The notes under the pieces were generated by a model, which did no database searches, had not been told where the DNA came from, and worked only from the letters and a program-made list of their open reading frames with translations. The translations under genes were made by a program, and so were the position numbers. Below, one piece after another: positions 1 through 5,156 of a DNA stretch of 5,156 nt (position 1 is its first letter; every line of letters starts with the position of its first letter). This DNA comes from Bacteroidota bacterium (GTDB lineage: Bacteria > Bacteroidota > Bacteroidia > Chitinophagales > LD1), in the NCBI GenBank assembly GCA_018267355.1, contig JAFDYP010000497.1:1-5156 (forward strand), given 5' to 3'.

Positions 1-66
1 CAATTTAAAGGCTAAACCGTAATCCCGCTGACTACGCCTTGGGCGCGCTGGTGTTTCTTCTTCCAT
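1..66 (-). CDS. N-terminal fragment of an unidentified minus-strand protein
   Basis: Read on the minus strand, an ATG at 66-64 opens a frame that stays open to the window edge, giving 22 residues that begin MEEETPARPRRSQRDYG and end with LAFKL. An in-frame TGA at 87-85 lies just upstream, so this ATG is the first possible start. The opening is strongly hydrophilic, acidic and then Arg-rich, and turns hydrophobic at the cut edge. That would suit a short cytoplasmic tail before a membrane segment, as in small membrane proteins of Bacteroidota, but this is inference from very few residues. No clear Shine-Dalgarno sequence is present, which is usual in the phylum. It lies downstream of, and in the same direction as, the tRNA-Gly gene, with the tRNA terminator in between, so it probably has its own promoter. 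I do not recognise the family and assign no function. Confidence 0.45.
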   Translation of the reverse strand, partial: MEEETPARPRRSQRDYGLAFKL

Positions 67-110
67 ATATAAGTCGATTTGTTGTCAACTTATTTTAGGA
101 CGAGACAGAC

Positions 111-142
111 AAAATAGAAAAAGCCGGTATAAAACCGGCTTT
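111..142 (-). terminator. Rho-independent terminator of the tRNA-Gly gene
   Basis: A perfect 9-bp inverted repeat (AAAGCCGGT at 120-128, ACCGGCTTT at 134-142) encloses a 5-base loop. Read on the minus strand, the GC-rich stem is followed by a U-rich run (TTTTTCTATTTTG). It begins about 10 bases past the 3' end of the tRNA, which suits termination of a single-tRNA transcript. The stem itself would also form in plus-strand RNA, but the T-rich tail is on the minus-strand side. Confidence 0.85.
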
Positions 143-151
143 CTAACTGCG

Positions 152-224
152 AGCGGGAGACGAGGCTCGAACCCGCGACCTCCACCTTGGCAAGGTGGCG
201 CTCTACCAACTGAGCTACTCCCGC
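152..224 (-). tRNA. tRNA-Gly, anticodon GCC
   Basis: The minus strand gives a complete 73-nt cloverleaf. The acceptor stem GCGGGAG/CTCCCGC pairs perfectly. The D arm has GCTC/GAGC around AGTTGGTA. The anticodon stem CCACC/GGTGG holds the loop TTGCCAA, giving anticodon GCC, which reads GGC and GGU. The T arm carries the loop TTCGAGC on a stem with two G-U pairs. The discriminator base is U, as expected for bacterial glycine tRNAs. CCA is not encoded (the next bases are CGC), so it must be added by the nucleotidyltransferase. A promoter lies upstream and a terminator just downstream, so it appears to be a stand-alone transcription unit. Confidence 0.97.
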
Positions 225-489
225 ATATCCGTCGTGATGTGTTTCTCAAAACGGGATTGCAAATATAAATCCTCCTCCGAGATTTCAAAATACTTTTTTG
301 ATCTGATGGCAATATTTTTTTGAAAATGAACAACAAACGGTTCGAAGGGTACGTATCTATAAATATTCAGATGGCCCGCTAAAGTGTATAATTCGTTGAT
401 TCTTTACCGCTACATACATCTTTTTGTACTTATATTCCATCTTGTTATAGTGTGATTGATTTAGTAACCCTGATTATCTTCTTTTATTG
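225..489. other. AT-rich divergent intergenic region
   Basis: This stretch separates the minus-strand tRNA-Gly from the plus-strand giant gene and must hold the promoters of both. The tRNA promoter is identifiable at 260-289. The rest (about 290-489) is clearly more AT-rich than the coding sequence to its right. I see no convincing second promoter, riboswitch, hairpin terminator or small ORF in it. The frame of the giant gene is closed upstream by stops at 448-450 and 457-459, so no longer N-terminus is hidden here. No Shine-Dalgarno-like sequence precedes the ATG at 490; the bases just before it are T-rich. Confidence 0.6.
260..289 (-). promoter_or_regulatory. Bacteroidota-type promoter for tRNA-Gly
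   Basis: On the minus strand, TATATTTG (267-260) matches the Bacteroidota -7 element TAnnTTTG exactly. A TTTG (289-286) stands 18 bases upstream, close to the -33 element at its usual spacing of about 19. Transcription would start near position 253, leaving a leader of about 30 bases before the tRNA 5' end at 224. The motif was recognised by eye and no start site has been mapped. Confidence 0.65.
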
Positions 490-543
490 ATGAGAAAAGT
501 TCTACTCGGACTTGCGTTGTTATTTAGTACCCTGGCATGGGCT
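490..543 (+). other. Signal peptide of the giant repeat protein
   Basis: Residues 1-18 read MRKVLLGLALLFSTLAWA: two basic residues, a hydrophobic core of about 12 residues, and an A-W-A motif before Gln19 that fits signal peptidase I. No lipobox cysteine follows; the first Cys is residue 22, without the L-x-G/A-C pattern directly before it. The protein is therefore predicted to be released into the periplasm rather than lipidated. T9SS cargo normally uses this kind of Sec signal for the inner-membrane step. Confidence 0.88.
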
Positions 544-3500
544 CAGCCCGGTTGCCCATATGTGAATGCCGGCCCGGACCAGACGCTACCATGCGGCACC
601 AGTTGTACTAATATTAGTGCGTCGTATTTTAATACGGGCAATACGACTACCTATGCTGTATCATCTATTCCGTATACCCCATTTTCCTATACCGCCGGTA
701 CAGCCATCATCGTGGGCGTGGATGATATCTGGTCCAGCACCATCTCGCTGCCATTCAACTTTTGCTATTTCGGCAATACGTACAATCAGGTGGTAGTAGG
801 AGCCAATGAACTGATCTCGTTTAATACGGCGTATGCCGGCACCTACTGTCCATGGCCTCTCACGTCAGGTACTACTATACCTACCACCTCGTACCCTATC
901 AATAGTATCATGGGGCCATACCAGGATATAGACCCGAGCTGCGGCGGCAGCATCAAGTACCAGATCATAGGCAGCTATCCCTGCCGGATCTTTGTGATCT
1001 CCTACTACAACGTGCCGATGTATGATGGCGGCTGCGGAGGGGGTGACTTTCAGTGTACAGGCGAGACCGCTACCAGTCAGATCGCACTGTATGAGACTAC
1101 CAATGCCATCGAGATATATATAGGCAATAAGCAATCCTGCCCTAGCTCACTCTTTGGCTGGAATGACGGCCTGGCAATCGAAGGTATACAGGATGCTACC
1201 GGCACTGTGGCGTACTCAGTAGCCGGACGCAATAATACTGTATGGAATACAACGAATGACGCGTATCGCTTTACCCCAAACGGGCCTAGTATAGTGACAG
1301 TGAAGTGGACCGGTCCGGGAGTCAATGACTCTATCACCGGAAATGCTGCGCAGCTCTACACTCTGAATGTATGTCCTCCATCCAGCACTACTGCTCCCGT
1401 CACCACTACCTATACCGCTACGGCTACCTATCTCCGCTGTGACAACACGACGGTAGTAGAAACGGACGCAGTGAACATCACTACTACACCCGGCCCCAAT
1501 GGCGGCGTGGATCAAAACCTAGGCTGCTACGTACCCGGCATCATAGCCCATATGGCTGGTACAGCCTCTACTGGCGCCAGCTGGGCAGCGGCAAGTGCCA
1601 ATGCTACCGGTACGACCATCGGTACTCCTTCATCGCCTACTACTACCATTACGGGATTCCCGTCGGCGGGTACCTATGTCTATACGTGGGGCTCCGGCAG
1701 TTGCAAGGATACTGTAAATGTCATCATCACCACCACTGCCAATGCGGGGCCGGACCAGACGGCCAGCTGCGTATCGCTGCCCGGCGGGTCGGTCACCATG
1801 GCCGGTACCGGTAGCGGTACGTGGATTCTGATCTCATCACCCCCCGGCACGGCTACCATCACACCTACTACCTCGCCTACGGCTACCATATCAAATTTCT
1901 CAGCGGCGGGCACCTATCTTTTCCAGTGGAACGGCGGAGCCTGTCTCGATACCGCGGCTGTAGTGGTCACCGCAAAACCTAATGCGGGCCCGGATAAAAC
2001 AGTGGCCTGCGCCACACTGCCCGGCGGCAGCACTACGATGGCGGCCACGGGTACCGGCACCTGGAGCCTGCTCTCCTCATCGGCGGGTACATGCACTATC
2101 ACGACTGCTACCACTGCTGCTGCTGTGGTGTCAAACTTTAATCAGCCGGGCATCTACTACCTGAAATGGACCAATGCCAATGGCTGCTCTGATACAGCAC
2201 AGATCACGGTGACCGCCAAACCTAATGCCGGACCTGACCAAACTGTAAACTGTGTAGTGCTACCGGGCGGCTCAGCCACGATGGCCGCTACAGGTACCGG
2301 CACCTGGACTGCCGTGGCGAGCAACGCTGCCAGCACCATCACTACACCTGGCAGCGCTACTACTACTGTGACTGGTTTCGCAGCTGCGGGTATATACTAC
2401 TATATCTGGACCAATGCTGCCGGCTGTACTGATACAATGACCATCACCGTGACTGCCAAACCAAATGCGGGTACTGATAAGACTGTGACCTGTGCGGTGC
2501 TACCGGGCGGCAGTACTACCATGTCTGCTACCGGCACGGGTACCTGGAGCCTGCTCTCCTCATCGGCGGGTACGTGTACTATCACAACGGCTACCACTGC
2601 AGCTGCTGTGGTGTCAAACTTTAATCAGCCGGGCGTCTACTACCTGAAATGGACTAATGTCAATGGCTGTTCTGATACAGCACAGATCACGGTGACTGCC
2701 AAACCTAATGCCGGACCTGACCAAACTGTAAACTGTGTAGTGCTACCTGGCGGTACGGCCACGATGGCGGCTACAGGTACCGGTACATGGACTGCCGTGG
2801 CGAGCAACGCTGCCAGTACCATCACTACACCGGGCAGCGCTACTACCACAGTGACAGGCTTCGCTGCTGCCGGTATATACTACTACATCTGGACCAATGC
2901 TGCGGGCTGTGCTGATACCATGACCATCACGGTGACAGCCAAACCTGATGCAGGCCCGGATAAGACTGTCAACTGTGCTACCCTGCCTGGAGGCTCTGCT
3001 ACCATGGCAGGAGTAGGGACTGGTACCTGGAGCCTCATCACTCCTGCGCCGGGCACCTGTACGATCGCGACCACTACTACGGCGGCTGCAGTCGTATCAA
3101 ACTTTACACAGCCTGGTGTCTACTCCCTGAAATGGACCAATGCGTCCGGCTGCTCAGATACTGCTCTGATCACCGTGACTGCGCGGCCAAATGCCGGAGC
3201 CAGCTCTACGCTGACCTGTATAGTCCTGCCGGGAGGCTCTGCTACGATGAGTGCTGTCGGTGCAGGTACGTGGTCTACTGCTGCCGGCAATCCCGGTAGT
3301 GTTACTATTACCAATCCTACATCACCCACTACTACTATTACAAATTTTCAGACTGCAGGCTTCTACACTTTCACCTGGACCAATGCTGCGGGCTGTACTG
3401 CCAATGCGAATGTGACCGTGACTGAGTATAGCAATGCAGGGCCAGATCAGATAGTCAACTGTGCGCAGCTGCCGGGCGGCATCGCTACGATGGCCGCCGT

Positions 3501-5156
3501 GACCACTACCGGCACCTGGACGGTGAGGGCAGGCAGTGCGGGTACCTCCACGATCACCAATACGACGAGTCCTACTACCACGATCACTAACTTCTCGCAG
3601 CAGGGCGACTACTACTATGTCTGGACCAATGGCAGCTGTAAGGATACGGTGAAAGTCACTGTGACAGGACAGACTACTGCAGGGCCTGCCGGTACGCTCA
3701 CGTGTATCACCCTGCCGGGCGGATCAGTGAGCATGGCCGGTGCAGGCACTGGTGCATGGTCTCAGATATCCGGCCCCGGTTCCTCTACTATTGTGACACC
3801 TTCATCACCTACATCAGTGATCAATAACTTCACTGCGCCGGGTGTCTATACTTATACATTTGCAAATGCCACCTGCAATGCCTCTACTACTATCACTGTG
3901 AGCGAAAGAGCAGCTGCAGGGCCTGATCAATATGTGACATGCCTGCCTGTAGCATCGCTGCCTGGCGGTAGTGTAAATATGGCCGGTACCGGAAACGGTG
4001 TATGGAGGCCGGTCGCAGGCAATCCGGGCGTAGCCGTTATAGCTGATACGACCAGTCCTACTACTATGATCTCAGGCTTCCCTGCATCAGGCACCTATAA
4101 GTATGTGCGGGTCAATGGCAGCTGCCGCGATACGGCTAGTGTGATAGTGACCACGCAGCCACTGGCAGGACCGGATCAGTCGTTCAGTTGTATAAATCCG
4201 ATCGGCTTCACTGTGACCATGGCAGGCACCGGTGTCGGTACCTGGACTGCATCTACTAATAACGTCGTGCCACTTACGATCACTAATCCTACCAGCACGA
4301 CAGCTACTGTCCGCGGTTTTACGCTGGATGGGGTATATACACTTTATATCACTAATGGTACCTGCATAGACTCTATGACTGTCACCGTCACGGTGAAACC
4401 TAACGCGGGTCTAGACCAGACGGTATCATGTGCTGCGCTCCCGGGAGGCTCTGCTACGCTCTCTGCCAATACCTCCGGCATCTGGAGCCTGATCAATCCT
4501 GCACCGGGTACAGCGACTATCGGCTCTCCTTCATTTGCTACTACTACGGTTTCCAATTTCTCTGATCCCGGGGTGTATTATTTCAAGTGGACAGATGCAG
4601 CGGGATGTACAGATACTGTTGCAGTGACTGTCACGGCCAAGCCTGACGCAGGTCCTGATCAGTACCTGACCTGCTATCCGCTCAATAATAGTGTGACCAT
4701 GGCCGCGACTGGCACAGGCACCTGGTCTGCCGCTGCTGGCAATCCAGGTACTGCTACAATAGTGGCACCTTCTAATCCGGCCACTGTTATCAATAATTAT
4801 ACAGCGGTAGGCACGTACAAATTTGTCTGGACGAATGCCTCGGGCTGTAAGGATACAGCTCTCGTAATGGTATCCCGCCGTCCTAATGCCGGCCCTGACC
4901 AGTCTATCTGCCAATACACAGGCACAGTGCTGGCAGCAGGTGGCACCGGAGCGGGAGTGTGGAGTGAGCAGACAGGAAATCCAACAACGGTTACTTTCAC
5001 GAATGCGACTGACTCAAATACCTCCGTCACAGGCTTCACCTTGCCCGGGTCCTATTATCTGATCTGGACGAGTGGCGGCTGTGACGACACGATGAAAGTG
5101 ACGGTGCGTGCGAAGCCGGATGCGGGTCCTGACCAGAACATCTGCCAGCGCACCAC
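490..5156 (+). CDS. Giant exported repeat protein, probable T9SS surface adhesin (3' end missing)
   Basis: A single frame runs from ATG 490 to the window edge with no stop, giving 1555 residues and continuing beyond. The order is: Sec signal peptide (1-18); a Cys-rich N-terminal module (about 19-336) of a kind found at the start of large Bacteroidota proteins that end in a gliding-motility-associated sorting domain; then Ig/PKD-like units of about 80 residues from residue 337 onward. The repeats are rich in Thr, Ala, Gly and Ser and poor in charge: I count about 16 charged residues, and no Glu, Arg or His, in the 322 residues of units 3-6. No catalytic motif is visible. By family knowledge the mature protein should be exported by Sec and T9SS and displayed or released as a long stalk, plausibly for adhesion or biofilm. 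The sorting domain would be outside the window, so T9SS use is inferred. The start is the first ATG after in-frame stops at 448 and 457 and directly precedes a good signal peptide. Substrate or partner is unknown. Confidence 0.93.
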   Translation, partial: MRKVLLGLALLFSTLAWAQPGCPYVNAGPDQTLPCGTSCTNISASYFNTGNTTTYAVSSIPYTPFSYTAGTAIIVGVDDIWSSTISLPFNFCYFGNTYNQVVVGANELISFNTAYAGTYCPWPLTSGTTIPTTSYPINSIMGPYQDIDPSCGGSIKYQIIGSYPCRIFVISYYNVPMYDGGCGGGDFQCTGETATSQIALYETTNAIEIYIGNKQSCPSSLFGWNDGLAIEGIQDATGTVAYSVAGRNNTVWNTTNDAYRFTPNGPSIVTVKWTGPGVNDSITGNAAQLYTLNVCPPSSTTAPVTTTYTATATYLRCDNTTVVETDAVNITTTPGPNGGVDQNLGCYVPGIIAHMAGTASTGASWAAASANATGTTIGTPSSPTTTITGFPSAGTYVYTWGSGSCKDTVNVIITTTANAGPDQTASCVSLPGGSVTMAGTGSGTWILISSPPGTATITPTTSPTATISNFSAAGTYLFQWNGGACLDTAAVVVTAKPNAGPDKTVACATLPGGSTTMAATGTGTWSLLSSSAGTCTITTATTAAAVVSNFNQPGIYYLKWTNANGCSDTAQITVTAKPNAGPDQTVNCVVLPGGSATMAATGTGTWTAVASNAASTITTPGSATTTVTGFAAAGIYYYIWTNAAGCTDTMTITVTAKPNAGTDKTVTCAVLPGGSTTMSATGTGTWSLLSSSAGTCTITTATTAAAVVSNFNQPGVYYLKWTNVNGCSDTAQITVTAKPNAGPDQTVNCVVLPGGTATMAATGTGTWTAVASNAASTITTPGSATTTVTGFAAAGIYYYIWTNAAGCADTMTITVTAKPDAGPDKTVNCATLPGGSATMAGVGTGTWSLITPAPGTCTIATTTTAAAVVSNFTQPGVYSLKWTNASGCSDTALITVTARPNAGASSTLTCIVLPGGSATMSAVGAGTWSTAAGNPGSVTITNPTSPTTTITNFQTAGFYTFTWTNAAGCTANANVTVTEYSNAGPDQIVNCAQLPGGIATMAAVTTTGTWTVRAGSAGTSTITNTTSPTTTITNFSQQGDYYYVWTNGSCKDTVKVTVTGQTTAGPAGTLTCITLPGGSVSMAGAGTGAWSQISGPGSSTIVTPSSPTSVINNFTAPGVYTYTFANATCNASTTITVSERAAAGPDQYVTCLPVASLPGGSVNMAGTGNGVWRPVAGNPGVAVIADTTSPTTMISGFPASGTYKYVRVNGSCRDTASVIVTTQPLAGPDQSFSCINPIGFTVTMAGTGVGTWTASTNNVVPLTITNPTSTTATVRGFTLDGVYTLYITNGTCIDSMTVTVTVKPNAGLDQTVSCAALPGGSATLSANTSGIWSLINPAPGTATIGSPSFATTTVSNFSDPGVYYFKWTDAAGCTDTVAVTVTAKPDAGPDQYLTCYPLNNSVTMAATGTGTWSAAAGNPGTATIVAPSNPATVINNYTAVGTYKFVWTNASGCKDTALVMVSRRPNAGPDQSICQYTGTVLAAGGTGAGVWSEQTGNPTTVTFTNATDSNTSVTGFTLPGSYYLIWTSGGCDDTMKVTVRAKPDAGPDQNICQRT
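544..1497 (+). other. N-terminal module of the giant protein
   Basis: Residues 19-336 are not repetitive and carry about a dozen Cys, suggesting several disulfides outside the cytoplasm. The visible order is NAGPDQTLPC (26-35), DDIW (78-81), LPFNFCYFGNTYN (87-99), CPW near 123, QIALYETTNAIEIYIGN (197-213), GIQDATGTVAYSVAGRN (232-248), AYRFTPNG (258-265), and a closing segment with TTTYTATATYLRC (305-317). I recognise this order from the first 300 or so residues of many Bacteroidota proteins annotated as gliding motility-associated or T9SS type B sorting-domain proteins. The FNF-x-FG and YETTN segments recall nidogen-like or lectin-like beta domains, but I cannot confirm a fold or ligand. The part after about residue 296 may be a divergent Ig-like unit leading into the repeat array. 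Confidence 0.75.
1981..2463 (+). repeat. 483-bp two-unit block, copy A (units 3-4)
   Basis: This block of one 81-residue and one 80-residue unit is repeated directly and immediately at 2464-2946. By hand alignment without gaps I count 55 base differences in 483 (about 89% identity), but only 8 changed residues in 161. Unit 3 is the type with an extra Cys (A-G-T-C-T-I) and V-V-S-N-F-N-Q-P-G. Unit 4 is the type with T-T-P-G-S-A and T-G-F-A-A-A-G-I-Y-Y-Y. The longest exact match to copy B is 50 bp, 2215-2264, across the unit 3/unit 4 junction. Confidence 0.92.
2464..2946 (+). repeat. 483-bp two-unit block, copy B (units 5-6)
   Basis: This is the second copy of the block at 1981-2463, in the same frame and of identical length, with no gap between the copies. 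Unit 7 (2947-3189) continues the alternation, being clearly of the unit 3/unit 5 type (extra Cys at 3058-3060, V-V-S-N-F-T-Q-P-G-V-Y). Unit 8 is not close to units 4 and 6. The array therefore looks as if it grew by two-unit steps, with the last step older or only partly kept. Confidence 0.92.

Larger units (their letters stand above)
1498..5156 (+). repeat. Tandem array of about 80-residue Ig/PKD-like units (15 complete, one partial)
   Basis: Units were delimited at the NAGPDQT-like motif. They start at 1498 (degenerate, NGGVDQN), 1741, 1981, 2224, 2464, 2707, 2947, 3190, 3433, 3676, 3913, 4162, 4402, 4645 and 4885; a partial one starts at 5119. Lengths are 234-249 bp, always a multiple of three. 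The typical unit is NAGPDQT-xx-C, usually L-P-G-G-S, a T-M-A-A-T-G-T-G-T-W stretch, a Thr/Ser-rich middle, V-S-N-F or V-T-G-F, G-x-Y-Y-x-x-W-T-N-A-x-G-C-x-D-T, and a final beta-strand ending I-T-V-T-A-K-P. Two Cys per unit are kept in all complete units and could form an intradomain disulfide. The pattern resembles Bacteroidota PKD-like/Ig-like stalk domains; the exact family is not confirmed. Units 10-12 lack the Trp of the W-T-N motif, and units 12, 14 and 15 lack L-P-G-G. Confidence 0.9.

Noticed and set aside
85..336. Minus-strand open frame of 83 codons across the tRNA region
   Set aside because: It covers the complete tRNA-Gly gene and its promoter; its Gly/Arg-rich middle is simply translated tRNA sequence.
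395..426. Possible promoter for the giant gene (GTTG, 20 bases, TCTTTTTG)
   Set aside because: Both elements deviate from TTTG/TAnnTTTG and T-rich matches are expected by chance in this AT-rich spacer; I could not support it as a feature.
566..796. Plus-strand open frame of 76 codons inside the N-terminal module
   Set aside because: It overlaps the long frame in another register, lacks recognisable protein features, and the long frame has clear family motifs here.
3190..3912. Possible frameshift or broken units where the motif changes (NAGASST, TAGPAGT)
   Set aside because: The frame stays open and the Cys pair and following strands are kept, so these are diverged units, not damage.
1680..5039. 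Series of similar antisense open frames of about 60-130 codons rich in V, P and A
   Set aside because: They recur at the period of the sense repeats and resemble each other only because they are the complement of the same repeated codons. The sense frame is open for 1555 codons with a signal peptide and conserved domains.
1498..5156. Regular repeats as a CRISPR array or non-coding satellite
   Set aside because: The period is about 240 bp, not 60-75 bp. Units differ mainly at third codon positions and length changes are multiples of three, so this is a protein-coding repeat.

Overview
The window looks like a piece of a Bacteroidota chromosome, most like a gliding or surface-colonising Sphingobacteriia/Flavobacteriia/Chitinophagia type. 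Three things support this. The tRNA promoter fits the Bacteroidota form (TTTG, about 18-19 bases, TAnnTTTG). The main gene starts without a Shine-Dalgarno sequence. The large protein combines an N-terminal module and NAGPDQT-type repeats that I know from Bacteroidota cell-surface proteins exported by the type IX secretion system (T9SS). The genus cannot be fixed from this sequence.

Layout: bases 1-66 hold the first 22 codons of a probable minus-strand gene that runs off the left edge. Bases 111-142 are a rho-independent terminator, 152-224 a complete tRNA-Gly(GCC), and 260-289 its probable promoter, all on the minus strand. Bases 225-489 are an AT-rich divergent intergenic region. From 490 to the right edge, one plus-strand reading frame stays open for 1555 codons with no stop. 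It encodes the N-terminal part of a giant exported repeat protein.

The giant protein has a signal peptide (residues 1-18) and a Cys-rich globular N-terminal module of about 300 residues. After that comes a tandem array of 15 complete Ig/PKD-like units of 78-83 residues and the start of a 16th. Each complete unit begins with a version of NAGPDQT, has one Cys soon after it and a second near its end. In 13 of 15 units the second Cys is followed by x-D-(S/T)-(A/V/M), which fits the Bacteroidota O-glycosylation sequon. Units 3-4 and 5-6 are two copies of a 483-bp block. Most differences between them are silent and they are unevenly spread. The C-terminus is outside the window; a T9SS type B (gliding-motility-associated/CHU_C) sorting domain is expected there but not seen.

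The genes do not form an obvious joint pathway: a housekeeping tRNA and a divergently transcribed surface-protein gene lie side by side. I see no CRISPR array, insertion sequence, phage gene or clearly new system. The points most worth following are the periodic glycosylation sequons, the extra Cys in alternate units, and the mosaic duplication.
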